DNA from: Caulobacterales bacterium
GTDB lineage: Bacteria; Pseudomonadota; Alphaproteobacteria; Caulobacterales; Caulobacteraceae
Assembly (NCBI GenBank): GCA_019510435.1
Contig: JAEKKJ010000020.1
Location: 1-64,000, forward strand
Reading direction: 5' to 3'
Length of the DNA stretch: 64,000 nucleotides
Shown here: piece after piece, positions 16,976 to 27,835 of the stretch
Layout of the letters: each line of letters begins with the position of its first letter
How positions within the stretch are numbered: position 1 is the stretch's first letter
Translations under genes and position numbers: made by a program
The notes under the pieces: generated by a model
The model's input: only the letters and a program-made list of their open reading frames with translations
The model's database searches: none
What the model was told of the DNA's origin: nothing

Positions 16976-17368
16976 TCAAAGCGCGAAGCGCTCGATCTGT
17001 ATTTTCGCCCCAGCCCCGAAGTTGATCAGCAGCCCGACCTTGAGATTTCCCGCCTTCAGGTAGTTCAGCACTTGCGCCCGATGCTCCGGCGCCAGCGTCC
17101 TGACCGCCTTCAGCTCGACGACAATGGCGTCAAAGCAGATGAAATCGGGCGTATAGGTCTGCTGCAGCGGGACCCCATCGTAGCTGAGCGCCAGCCGCGG
17201 CGTCGCTCGAAACGGCACACCGCGCCGGCCAAACTCGATGGTCAGGCACTCCTGATAGACGGCCTCGAGAAACCCGCAACCGATCGTGTTGCTAACCGCG
17301 AACGCGGCGCCCTGAATCCGGAAGACTTCCTCCGGAAAGAACAATTCCGAGCCTTGAGCGTCGTCCAT
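16976..17368 (-). CDS. GxxExxY family protein (PD-(D/E)XK nuclease-like), copy 2
   Basis: The product has 130 residues. It shares GFLEAVYQECL, the nuclease-like DFICFDAIVVELKA with E-x-K, LAPEHRAQVLNYLKA and GLLINFG with copy 1. It ends exactly at IERFAL, which marks the natural family end. ATG at 17368 follows a LexA box by 29 bp, the same geometry as copy 1. The stop codon abuts tripartite repeat TR8. The two copies are diverged (about 60% identity by eye) and lie in opposite orientation 6.5 kb apart, so they are not a recent duplication. Function is unknown; DNA cleavage or processing under SOS control is the natural hypothesis. Confidence 0.88.
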   Translation of the reverse strand: MDDAQGSELFFPEEVFRIQGAAFAVSNTIGCGFLEAVYQECLTIEFGRRGVPFRATPRLALSYDGVPLQQTYTPDFICFDAIVVELKAVRTLAPEHRAQVLNYLKAGNLKVGLLINFGAGAKIQIERFAL

Positions 17369-17397
17369 GAACGCACGATAGCTTCCTTGTTCGATAA

Positions 17398-17412
17398 GAA
17401 CAATACGGGAAC
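17398..17412 (-). promoter_or_regulatory. LexA box (SOS operator) of GxxExxY gene 2
   Basis: On the minus strand the sequence GTTCCCGTATTGTTC matches GTTC-N7-GTTC exactly and shares a GTATTGTTC half with the box of copy 1. It ends 29 bp before the ATG. Confidence 0.8.
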
Positions 17413-17429
17413 ATATGAGTTCCAGGGAT

Positions 17430-17451
17430 GGGGACCGCCTTGGCGGGCCCC
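17430..17451 (-). terminator. GC-rich hairpin after the fasciclin gene
   Basis: A 10-bp stem with one mismatch (GGGG-CCGCC against GGCGG-CCCC) and a 2-nt loop, 8 bp after the stop of the fasciclin gene. There is no U-run, so termination is only probable. Confidence 0.4.
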
Positions 17452-17458
17452 GGCTGGA

Positions 17459-18028
17459 TCAGGGCATCAGGACGGTGTCGACGACGTGGATGACGCCGTT
17501 GGACTGGTTGACGTTGGCGATGGTGATCTTGGCCATGCCGCCGCGGGTGTCAGTGAGCCACAGGGCGCCGTTCTTCTCGGTCACCGTCAGGTCCTCGCCG
17601 GCCGCGGTCTTCAGCATCGCCTTGCCGCCGCCGGCCTTCACCTGGGCGGCGAGGTCCATGGACGACAGGCGGCCGGGCACCACGTGGTAGGTCAGCACCT
17701 TGGTGAGCGTGCCCTTGGCGTCGGGCTTGAGGAGGCCGTCCACCGCGCCCGGCGGCAGCTTGCCGAAGGCCGCGTTGGTGGGCGCGAAGACGGTGAAGGG
17801 GCCCGCGCCGGACAGGGTGTCCACCAGGCCGGCGGCCTTCACGGCGGCGACCAGGGTGGTGTGGTCCTTGGAGTTCACCGCGTTCTGGATGATGTTCTTC
17901 GACGGATACATGGCCGCGCCGCCCACCTGGACAGTCTTCTCGGTGGCGGCGGCAGGCGAAACCACCGCGGCGGTCGCGACGGACATAGCAACGGACGCCA
18001 GGACAGTGGCGATGATCTTGCGGGACAT
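17459..18028 (-). CDS. Secreted fasciclin (FAS1) domain protein
   Basis: The product has 189 residues, with a signal peptide ending about residue 28 (VSPAAA) and one FAS1 domain. FAS1 hallmarks are GPFTVFAPTNAAFGKLP (H1-like motif), LTYHVVPGRLSS, and the terminal NGVIHVVDTVLMP (H2-like). FAS1 proteins mediate adhesion or are envelope proteins of unclear role. In mycobacteria, secreted FAS1 proteins MPT70/MPT83 belong to the SigK-RskA regulon. A SigK/RskA-like pair lies 1.5 kb upstream on the same strand, and the regions just before the two transcription units share sequence, so a regulatory link is possible. Confidence 0.93.
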   Translation of the reverse strand: MSRKIIATVLASVAMSVATAAVVSPAAATEKTVQVGGAAMYPSKNIIQNAVNSKDHTTLVAAVKAAGLVDTLSGAGPFTVFAPTNAAFGKLPPGAVDGLLKPDAKGTLTKVLTYHVVPGRLSSMDLAAQVKAGGGKAMLKTAAGEDLTVTEKNGALWLTDTRGGMAKITIANVNQSNGVIHVVDTVLMP

Positions 18029-18196
18029 TTCAGCGTAACCTATCGGATTGCCGTCGCCTCAACCGGCGACACGACAGATACGCTGCGACGTCTTGGATCG
18101 ATGCCGTGAGCGGCAGCCCGTTTTCGCAGACCCGTTCTGCCCGCCGCTCCGCATCCAATCAGGGTGGGAGGCGAGGAATTCCACGCGACCGAGGCG

Positions 18197-18637
18197 TTAG
18201 GTTCTTGCGATAGGTTCGCGAGCACCGACACCGTCGTTCGCCTCGGAGCCGCTGACGAACCAACGGATATTCGAGAAACGGGCGTCGCTCGTCAGCTCGC
18301 TCGCCAGCCCCTTTAGAATATCCAGGAAGATCTGAGAATTCCGGCCCAGCATCTTGTCTAGCCAGGAGGGATTTTCCACCAAGAGCCAATAGTCTTCGAT
18401 GAGATTGAGTCGCGCGCCAAAATTCCTCCCAGCTTTCTGGACACCGAGCTCCCATATAAGACCTGCGGCCGGTCCTGGGCCGTAGTAGACATCACAGCCC
18501 ATCCTCCGAAAGACTTCCGCGAGGGCGTCCGCCGCGCTCTTCCCAGGCGGCTGGGTGAAGCCGTGTTCGTCTTCAAAGAGATCCTCCGGAAGCGACGACT
18601 CGAACCGCGCCCACCGGCGAACAATCATCGACGCCAT
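18197..18637 (-). CDS. Hypothetical protein, possibly an orphan immunity protein
   Basis: The product has 146 residues, soluble, no signal peptide. I do not recognise a named family with confidence. The composition (acidic, Trp-rich, single small domain) and its isolated position beside another immunity-like gene fit polymorphic-toxin immunity proteins. ATG at 18637 is preferred over 18676 because GGAGGGCG directly precedes it. Codon use and GC content are lower than in neighbours, which suggests transfer. No cognate toxin gene is present in the window. Confidence 0.65.
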   Translation of the reverse strand: MASMIVRRWARFESSLPEDLFEDEHGFTQPPGKSAADALAEVFRRMGCDVYYGPGPAAGLIWELGVQKAGRNFGARLNLIEDYWLLVENPSWLDKMLGRNSQIFLDILKGLASELTSDARFSNIRWFVSGSEANDGVGAREPIART

Positions 18638-18887
18638 TCGCCCTCCATTCCGTTGATCGGCGGCCCGGCTGACCAAGGTCGGTCCAACGACCGCTTTGGT
18701 TGCTGGCGAGGTTCCGTAGGTAAGTTCGGCCCACCGAAGCCGCAGGCCATTCGCGACAGTGTGAGCTGACAGCTAAGACCGCTTCTCGCGAGCAGGCCAA
18801 GAGCCGGCTTCGACCCTCAGGCGAGGTTGCGAAGGTCCGGTTGTCGGTGCGGGTTATCCAGCTAAGCTCGCGACAGGAGGCGCAGCC

Positions 18888-19307
18888 ATGTTGTCGAAAC
18901 TGTTCAAGCCAAAGCCCAAGGTCACCGCCAAGAGCGCTGACCCGATGCAAGAGATTGGACGCTCGATTCTCGCTGCGGTTGCCAATCCGGATGGCAAGAT
19001 GCTGCTCTATGTCGAAGCCGAGTATGGCGTCATCTCAGCCGACATATTCTCCCAGGATCAGCCCGACGAAGTGAGTTTCCGCTTCGCACCAGCGGACCTC
19101 AAGGCGATGCTTTATCAGCTTTGGGAGGCGACACCCGAAGTGGAACGCTGGGCGACGATGGCATTTGTTGTTGAGCGTGGGCGTTTCGACTGCTCGCTCC
19201 GCTACATGTCTGCCTTGGTGGCAGATGAGGATTTATCGGACCGGCGCCCTAGAGCGGTGAAGGCAGTTTTTGGTGACGCGACGGTGAACTACGGCTCCGC
19301 GCGCTAA
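18888..19307 (+). CDS. YezG/DUF600-like immunity protein (tentative)
   Basis: The product has 139 residues. The pattern LLYVEAEYGVISADIF in the first half and ERWATMAFVVERGRFDCSL followed by Y in the second resembles the YezG/DUF600 immunity fold. ATG at 18888 follows AGGAGG at about 7 nt, a strong ribosome-binding site, so expression is likely. It is divergent from the preceding hypothetical gene and lies in DNA visibly less GC-rich than the window average. Orphan immunity genes can protect against toxins of related strains. Family assignment is by eye and needs a profile match. Confidence 0.6.
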   Translation: MLSKLFKPKPKVTAKSADPMQEIGRSILAAVANPDGKMLLYVEAEYGVISADIFSQDQPDEVSFRFAPADLKAMLYQLWEATPEVERWATMAFVVERGRFDCSLRYMSALVADEDLSDRRPRAVKAVFGDATVNYGSAR

Positions 19308-19488
19308 CGTCATCTATCCACCCTGTACCGCCGGCGCGAGAGTCCGCTTCCCGGCCGGGAGCTCAGGGCAGTCCGCGACCCTTAGACGACATCGGGAACG
19401 TCAACTCACCGGCTTCCAGTGATCGAAGGAACTCTACGTCACGCTTAAAGGGTGATCTCACGCCACCCGATCTGTCCGGTTGCGGTCA

Positions 19489-19519
19489 GAAAAAAGAAGC
19501 CCCCGCTTTCGCGGAGGCT
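19489..19519 (-). terminator. Intrinsic terminator of the sigma/anti-sigma operon
   Basis: On the minus strand a 9-bp GC-rich stem (AGCCTCCGC with GCGGGGGCT) closes a GAAA-type loop and is followed by TCTTTTTT. It lies 54 bp after the anti-sigma stop. This is the clearest U-run terminator outside the RTX gene. The rest of 19308-19572 holds nothing else recognisable. Confidence 0.85.
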
Positions 19520-19572
19520 CCATGCAATTCGAGATCTTCCTCTCAGCCGCCTGCGGCCTGCGCCGCGAGCGC

Positions 19573-20310
19573 CTACAGCTTCGACAGCGAACCGGCGCCC
19601 ACCACCGGGCCTTGCGGGCCATTGGGGTCGGTGGAGCCGCCGGGGGCTTCGATGGAGACCGCCAGGGTGGCGCCCTCGGCCACCTGGCCGGCGAGGTCGG
19701 TCCGCAGCGGGATCACCTTGGACTTGCCGGGCTCCAGGAAGCCCAGGGGCTTGGGATGCTCCTTGCCGGCGATCAGCCACAGCTCCTGCACCTTCTGCGG
19801 ATTGGAGCCCGCGGGCAGCAGCGAGGTGATGATGATCGCCTTGCGGTCGGGATCGTAGGCGGCGATGAACAGCGGCTGGGTCTTGCTGCCCTGGGTGGAC
19901 ACCAGGCTGGCGTTCAGCAGCGAGCCGGTGGGCTGGATCGTCTGCACCTTGGTCACCACCTGCGCCGGCTGGGCGACGAGGATCAGGGCGGCGGCGATGC
20001 CGGCGGCGGCCAGGCCGAAGCCCCCCATCGCCGAATTGCGCCAGAACCGCACGCGACCCAGGAGCTCGCCATTGTCGTTGGCCGGCAGCAGCCGCTCGAT
20101 GCGGGACCAGAGACCGCCGGGCGCCGGGACCGGGTCGATCTCCCCCAGCATGGGCGCCAGGCGCTCGCGCCAGGCCTCCACGTCGGCGGCGAAGACTGGG
20201 TCGCGCGCCATGCGCGCCTCGGCGTCCGCACGTTCGCGTGCGTTCAGAACCCCCAGCGCATGTTCCGCAGCCAGGGCTTCGTTTTCGGAAAGGTCAGGCG
20301 CCTCGCTCAT
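19573..20310 (-). CDS. Membrane-anchored anti-sigma factor, RskA-like
   Basis: The product has 245 residues. The cytoplasmic N-terminal part (about 1-95) is the sigma-binding region and lacks the zinc-binding H-x3-C-x2-C motif. One transmembrane helix lies at about 97-112 (AAAGIAAALILVA). The periplasmic C-terminal part has the RskA/PF10099-like pattern, including KVQELWLIAGKEHPKPLG and the terminal STDPNGPQGPVVGAGSL. Its ATG overlaps the sigma-factor stop (ATGA), a standard sigma/anti-sigma arrangement. It presumably sequesters the sigma factor until regulated proteolysis. Confidence 0.9.
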   Translation of the reverse strand: MSEAPDLSENEALAAEHALGVLNARERADAEARMARDPVFAADVEAWRERLAPMLGEIDPVPAPGGLWSRIERLLPANDNGELLGRVRFWRNSAMGGFGLAAAGIAAALILVAQPAQVVTKVQTIQPTGSLLNASLVSTQGSKTQPLFIAAYDPDRKAIIITSLLPAGSNPQKVQELWLIAGKEHPKPLGFLEPGKSKVIPLRTDLAGQVAEGATLAVSIEAPGGSTDPNGPQGPVVGAGSLSKL

Positions 20311-20852
20311 GACTGAAGGCATCCCTTGAGCTTGGCGAGGCCGCGCCGGATCCAACTCTTCACCGTACCCAGCGGAGCATCCATCCGTCTGGCTAAGGCT
20401 TCGTAAGTGATCCCCTCGAAAAAGGCCGTTCTGATGACCTTTTCGGTGCGATCGTCGAGTTCGCCCAGGCAATGGGACAGGCGATTGCGGTCGTCGGCGG
20501 CCGACAGCAGCGTTTCGGCGCTGTCGGAGCCGTCGGCGATCTCCAGCTCGTCCACGGGCTCGGCGTAGGCCATCGGTCCGCGCGCCCGGAGCCGGTCGAT
20601 GGCCCGGTTGCGAGCGATCGTCGACACCCAGGTCATGACGCTGGCGCGCCCCGAATCGAAACGGTCAGCGCGTCGCCATATGGTGACGTACACGTCCTGC
20701 AACACGTCCTCACTTTCCTCGCGGTCAGAGAGGATACGTAGACAAACCCCAAAAAGCTTCGCGGAGGTGGCCTCGTAAAGTTGTCGCAGGGCGTCGCGTT
20801 CGCCGGCCGCGATGCGGGTCATCAGCGGCGTGAGGATGTCGGAGGTCGTCAC
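20307..20852 (-). CDS. ECF RNA polymerase sigma factor, SigK-like
   Basis: The product is about 181 residues. Region 2 shows LFGVCLRILSDREESEDVLQ and VYVTIWRRADRFD; region 4 shows VIRTAFFEGITYEALARRM and APLGTVKSWIRRGLAKLKG. There is no C-terminal extension. The start is uncertain: GTG at 20852 is taken, with TTG at 20864 or an internal ATG as alternatives; no good ribosome-binding site is visible. It is translationally coupled to its anti-sigma gene. The pair resembles SigK/RskA. Confidence 0.92.
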   Translation of the reverse strand: MTTSDILTPLMTRIAAGERDALRQLYEATSAKLFGVCLRILSDREESEDVLQDVYVTIWRRADRFDSGRASVMTWVSTIARNRAIDRLRARGPMAYAEPVDELEIADGSDSAETLLSAADDRNRLSHCLGELDDRTEKVIRTAFFEGITYEALARRMDAPLGTVKSWIRRGLAKLKGCLQS

Positions 20853-21021
20853 AGCGGCGGCCAAGGCGGCACCTAGGGTTGCGTCCGCTCAAACGGCGAA
20901 CCGGGTCACGGCGAAGCTGCCCTCCCGCGCCGAAAGACGCAAGGGCGCTCCCGTAACAAGGTATCGCCAAAGCTGTGGAGGCCGGAAGCCCCGGCCCCAC
21001 GCTGTGCAGACGCGCCTGCAA

Positions 21022-21252
21022 TCAGGCGGCGGCGCGCTTCAGGGTGGCGCGGCGGGTGGCGGCGCGTTTGGCCTTGGCCCGCTCCATGCGCGCCTCGCGG
21101 CGCTGGTTCGACTCGCCCTCCAGGGCCGGCAGGAGCTCGGCGGCGGCGGCCTGCTGCTTGTCGTCTCCCTGTTCGGCCAGCCTGCGCGCGTTGGCGAGCA
21201 GGTTCGCCACCTCCTCGTCGCTCAGGGTCGGGATTCTGTCCAACAGGCTCAT
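21022..21252 (-). CDS. Small basic hypothetical protein
   Basis: The product has 76 residues. The N-terminal half (LLDRIPTLSDEEVANLLANA) is helical and acidic. The C-terminal half is strongly basic (KAKRAATRRATLKRAAA), suggesting nucleic-acid contact. ATG at 21252 is preceded by GGAG; an upstream start at 21306 has no such site. No named family recognised. It lies divergently from carB. Confidence 0.7.
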   Translation of the reverse strand: MSLLDRIPTLSDEEVANLLANARRLAEQGDDKQQAAAAELLPALEGESNQRREARMERAKAKRAATRRATLKRAAA

Positions 21253-21500
21253 GGGAACTCCACACGTCTTGCGCCGGGACATCGACGCTTTCCTGACAAA
21301 GGACATGGGGCGGAGCTTAGTTGCATGATTCCGCTGATAAATTCCGGGGAACCAAACGCGGCTTCGGGGCTTGCGCGGCGCGGGGCCGGAAGCGGTGTTG
21401 CGCGCTGGTCCGCAAGTCCCTAAAGGGACGCCTTAACCTGCAGTTTTGACCGGTGTCGGGCGCGCTGAACCGCGCGGCCGCCATCGCGCGCGAAAGAACT

Positions 21501-24799
<3,299 letters not shown>

Positions 24800-24803
<4 letters not shown>

Positions 24804-25069
24804 GCCTCCTCGTCGTCCTCCGACGCATCCTCGGCCTGCCCGGCGTCCAGCACCGCGAACGCCTCCTGGAAGCGCTTGAGCGCGGCGATCGAGGCCTGCA
24901 CCCGCTGGGTCGCCGCGCCGCCGTCGCCCTGGGCGGCGTTGATCACGGCCAGATTGGTGCTGGCCACGGCGTCGGCCAGGGCCTTCAGGCAGCCCTTCAA
25001 GGCCGCGAAGTCGGCGGCCACGTCCGGGCCTTCATCGCCGTCGTCGATATAGTCGTCGAGGTTGACCAT
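24800..25069 (-). CDS. Small acidic hypothetical protein
   Basis: The product has 89 residues, predicted mostly helical, with an acidic tail ([10 protein letters not shown]). The segment [20 protein letters not shown] suggests an amphipathic helix. No family recognised. It ends 4 bp inside the carB stop, convergent. ATG at 25069 follows GAGAGGCGCGC. Confidence 0.7.
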
Positions 25070-25219
25070 GCGCGCCTCTCGGGTTCGGCCCCCACTTAGC
25101 GCCGCGGGCGCCGGCCCGCCAGGGCGCGACTTGCGTGAGATCCATCAAGGTCCGGGGCCGGGGCGGCGATAGTATCGCCTCGCCGTCACATCTCGAGCGG
25201 CGCAAACTTGGAGCTCCGC

Positions 25220-25915
25220 ATGGCGCCGCGCCACCTCGAACGCCACGCCGTCCACCGCATCGGCTGGCTCCGCGCCGCCGTCCTGGGCGCCAATGACGGC
25301 ATCGTCTCCACCGCCAGCCTGCTCGTGGGCGTGGCCGCCGCCGCCCAGGGCCGCAGCGAGGTGCTGCTGGCTGGGGTGGCCGGTCTGGTCGCGGGCGCCT
25401 TCTCCATGGCGGCCGGGGAATATGTCTCCGTCAGCTCCCAGGCGGATACCGAAAGCGCCGACCTCGCCCGTGAGCGCGCCGAGCTCGTGGCCCAGCCGGC
25501 TGTCGAGCGGGAAGAGCTGGCGAATATCTACGCCGCCCGTGGAGTGGAGCTGGAGCTGGCCCGCAAGGTGGCCGACCAGCTCATGGCCAAGGACGCGCTC
25601 GGCGCCCATGCCCGCGACGAACTGGGGATTTCCGAGGTCACCACGGCGCGGCCCATCCAGGCGGCGCTGACGTCGGCCCTCACCTTCTCCGCCGGCGCGG
25701 CCCTGCCCGTTCTGGCGGCCATGCTGGCCCCGCAGCGCCTGGTCGTGGCCACGGTCTCCGTCGCGGCGATCGTCCTGCTGGCGGTGCTCGGCGCCATCGG
25801 CGCGCGAACCGGGCGGTCCAGTGTCTGGAGGGCGATTGTGCGGGTGACGTTCTGGGGCGCCCTGGCCCTGGCCGCGACTGCGGGCGTTGGCGCGCTGTTC
25901 GGGGTGGCCGCCTAG
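25220..25915 (+). CDS. VIT1/CCC1 family transporter (iron/manganese)
   Basis: The product has 231 residues. The N-terminal part shows the family motif GWLRAAVLGANDGIVSTASL and the second-helix motif AGAFSMAAGEYVSVSSQ. A cytoplasmic acidic helical segment (about 75-140) follows, then three further transmembrane helices. Family members export Fe2+ or Mn2+ out of the cytosol. ATG at 25220 with GGAG about 9 nt upstream is chosen over an in-frame TTG at 25208. Confidence 0.92.
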   Translation: MAPRHLERHAVHRIGWLRAAVLGANDGIVSTASLLVGVAAAAQGRSEVLLAGVAGLVAGAFSMAAGEYVSVSSQADTESADLARERAELVAQPAVEREELANIYAARGVELELARKVADQLMAKDALGAHARDELGISEVTTARPIQAALTSALTFSAGAALPVLAAMLAPQRLVVATVSVAAIVLLAVLGAIGARTGRSSVWRAIVRVTFWGALALAATAGVGALFGVAA

Positions 25916-26167
25916 GGCATGCTCGCAAAAGTTGAGCTGCGTTAACCACCGCTGACGCTAGTTCATTGACCGCGGTTCCGAGCAGGCGCAAACTTTCTGC
26001 ATCGTCTGACTGAGACAGACGGCAAGGGCGCGCCCCGGCGGCCCGCATACGCTCCCCCGATCCCTTGGTGAGGAGGGGGTGGGCGAACTTCCGGGGGACG
26101 CCGCTGGCGTCTGCCGCAGCCTGGCGTGGAGACCAAGAAACTCCACCGAGGATTGCGAGGAATAGTC

Positions 26168-26341
26168 ATGCATACCGAGCCGCAAACGGGCCACGTCAAA
26201 CATCACAAGCCGAAACACCTGGCCGAGCGCTTCGAAGGGGTGATCGGCATCGTGATGGTGGCCGCCATCGTGCTTCTGGCGATCGGCCTGATCTACGGCA
26301 TCGTCACCACGCACGATACGACGCCTTCCTGGATGAAGTAG
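26168..26341 (+). CDS. Small single-pass membrane protein
   Basis: The product has 57 residues: a His/Lys-rich N-terminus (HVKHHKPKHLAERFEG), then one transmembrane helix (about 24-45, IGIVMVAAIVLLAIGLIYGI) and a short outer tail. ATG at 26168 follows GAGGA at 6-nt spacing; an in-frame GTG at 26126 is less supported. No family recognised. A GC-rich inverted repeat (about 26397-26426, GCCCGCC with GGCGGGC) follows and may end transcription. Confidence 0.7.
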   Translation: MHTEPQTGHVKHHKPKHLAERFEGVIGIVMVAAIVLLAIGLIYGIVTTHDTTPSWMK

Positions 26342-26533
26342 CGGGCCCGACGGCCCGGCCCCGGCCGCTGGCCGGGCGCCGCCGCGAAATCTCCAGACGC
26401 CCGCCGGGTCCTCCTGGCGGGCGCAGGGGATTGCATGATCCTGTCGCTACACGCTGACCGCCAGCGCCACTGGCGGCGCTCGTTCGCGTGCGCTACGACC
26501 TCAAGTTAACAGCGATAATGAGGGAGACGGCGC

Positions 26534-27316
26534 ATGGCGGGACGGGTGGACGGCAAGGTGGCCCTGGTCACCGGCGGAGCCAGCGGGATCGGACGTCGGT
26601 GCGCCGAGCGGCTGGCCGCCGAAGGCGCGAGCGTGGTCATCACCGACATCCAGGACCACCTGGGCGGTGAGGTCGTCGCCGGCGTTCAGAAGGCCGGGGG
26701 CCAGGCCAGCTACATCCGCCACGACGTCACCAGCGAGGACGCCTGGATCGACGTCATCGCCCAGGTCCGCGCCCGCCACGGCCGGCTGGACATCCTGGTG
26801 AACAACGCCGGCATCGGCCTGGGCGGCTCGATCCTGGACATGACCCTGGCCGACTGGCGCAAGCAGACGGCGGTCAACCTGGACGGCGTCTTCCTGGGCG
26901 TGAAGCATTCGATCCCGCTGATGCGCGAGGGCGGCGGCGGCTCGATCATCAACATGTCCTCGGTGGCCGGGCTGAAGGGTGCACCCACCCTGGCCGGCTA
27001 CTGCGCCACCAAGGGCGGCGTGCGCCTGTTCACCAAGGCCGTGGCCCTGGAGTGCGCCAACGCCAAGGACGGCGTGCGGGTCAACTCGGTCCACCCGGGC
27101 ATCATCGAGACGCCGATCTGGGTGACGGTCTCCGGCGGCCAGCCGGGCGTCAACGCCCCGCCGGACCTGGACGCCATGTCGGAAATGGCCGTGCCGATGG
27201 GCGTCAAGGGCGTGCCGGACGACATCGCCAATGGCGTCCTGTGGCTGGCCTCGGACGAGAGTCGCTACGTCACGGGCGCGGAACTGGTGATCGACGGCGG
27301 GCTCAGCGTCCGCTAA
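26534..27316 (+). CDS. Short-chain dehydrogenase/reductase (classical SDR)
   Basis: The product has 260 residues. Cofactor motif TGGASGIG at about 13-20, NNAG at about 88, catalytic Ser in INMSSVAG and the Y-x3-K pair in YCATKGG are all present. The acidic Asp at the end of beta-2 (ITDIQD) points to NAD(H) preference. ATG at 26534 follows AGGGAG. The substrate cannot be told. The P-loop kinase gene starts 9 bp downstream and may be co-transcribed. Confidence 0.95.
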   Translation: MAGRVDGKVALVTGGASGIGRRCAERLAAEGASVVITDIQDHLGGEVVAGVQKAGGQASYIRHDVTSEDAWIDVIAQVRARHGRLDILVNNAGIGLGGSILDMTLADWRKQTAVNLDGVFLGVKHSIPLMREGGGGSIINMSSVAGLKGAPTLAGYCATKGGVRLFTKAVALECANAKDGVRVNSVHPGIIETPIWVTVSGGQPGVNAPPDLDAMSEMAVPMGVKGVPDDIANGVLWLASDESRYVTGAELVIDGGLSVR

Positions 27317-27325
27317 GCGCGGGCC

Positions 27326-27826
27326 ATGCCCCCTACCCTGCATGTGATCTTCGGCCCCTCGGGCGCCGGCAAGACGACCTACGCCCACGCCTTCGCCCGC
27401 CGGGAGAAGGCGGTGGCCTTCATCCTGGACGACTGGATGGCGCGGCTGTTCGCGCCCGACATGCCCGAGCCGATCGAATACGAGTGGATGATCGAGCGGG
27501 TGGGCCGCTGCGAGGCGCAGATCTGGTCGACGGCCGCCGGCGTGCTGGCCGCGGGCACGTCCGTGATCCTCGACATCGGCCTGATGCGCAGGGCCGACCG
27601 GGCCCGGGTGCGCGACATCGCCGACGCCGCCGGCCTGCCCCTACAATGGCACTTCGTCACCGCCAGCGCCGAGGCGCGGCGGGCCCGCGTGGCCGAGCGC
27701 AACGTCATCCGCGGCGAGAACTTCGCCATCGCCGTGACGCCCGAGATGTTCGACTTCATCGAGGGCGTCTTCGAGGCGCCGGAGCCGGACGAGCTGGCGG
27801 GCGCGACGATCAGCGAGAGCGCCTGA
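27326..27826 (+). CDS. P-loop kinase-like ATPase (AAA_33 type)
   Basis: The product has 166 residues, with Walker A GPSGAGKTTYA at residues about 10-20. DDWMARLF follows at the position of a Walker-B-like acidic turn, and an Arg-rich lid RRARVAERN lies near residue 120. This layout is typical of small AAA_33 kinases related to zeta toxins and gluconate-type kinases. The substrate is unknown. It is not associated with an antitoxin gene here, so a toxin role is unlikely. Confidence 0.85.
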   Translation: MPPTLHVIFGPSGAGKTTYAHAFARREKAVAFILDDWMARLFAPDMPEPIEYEWMIERVGRCEAQIWSTAAGVLAAGTSVILDIGLMRRADRARVRDIADAAGLPLQWHFVTASAEARRARVAERNVIRGENFAIAVTPEMFDFIEGVFEAPEPDELAGATISESA

Positions 27827-27835
27827 ACCGCCGCC

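Larger units (their letters stand above)
16781..16980. repeat. Two tandem 100-bp units built from a GxxExxY gene end plus a tripartite repeat
   Basis: Unit 1 is 16781-16880 and unit 2 is 16881-16980. They differ at 11 positions (about 89% identical). Each begins with GCGCGAAGCGCTCG-like sequence, which is the reverse complement of the ERFAL codons, and ends with a TTCGTG tripartite repeat plus ATTCAAA. A third start of the unit at 16981 is the real 3' end of GxxExxY gene 2. The unit thus looks like a reiterated copy of the gene end with its repeat. Confidence 0.9.

Noticed and set aside
16710-16980. Possible CRISPR-like array
   Set aside because: The repeated 33-mers are inverted between TR6 and TR7/TR8, the spacers of the two 100-bp units are near-identical rather than unique, and no cas gene is present.
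21413-21430. GTCCCTAAAGGGAC hairpin before carB as attenuator
   Set aside because: Only a 5-6-bp stem with no U-run or leader peptide recognisable; no support for attenuation.
27326-27826. Zeta-type toxin
   Set aside because: The P-loop and Arg-rich lid fit small AAA_33 kinases generally, and there is no antitoxin gene next to it; the upstream gene is an SDR.
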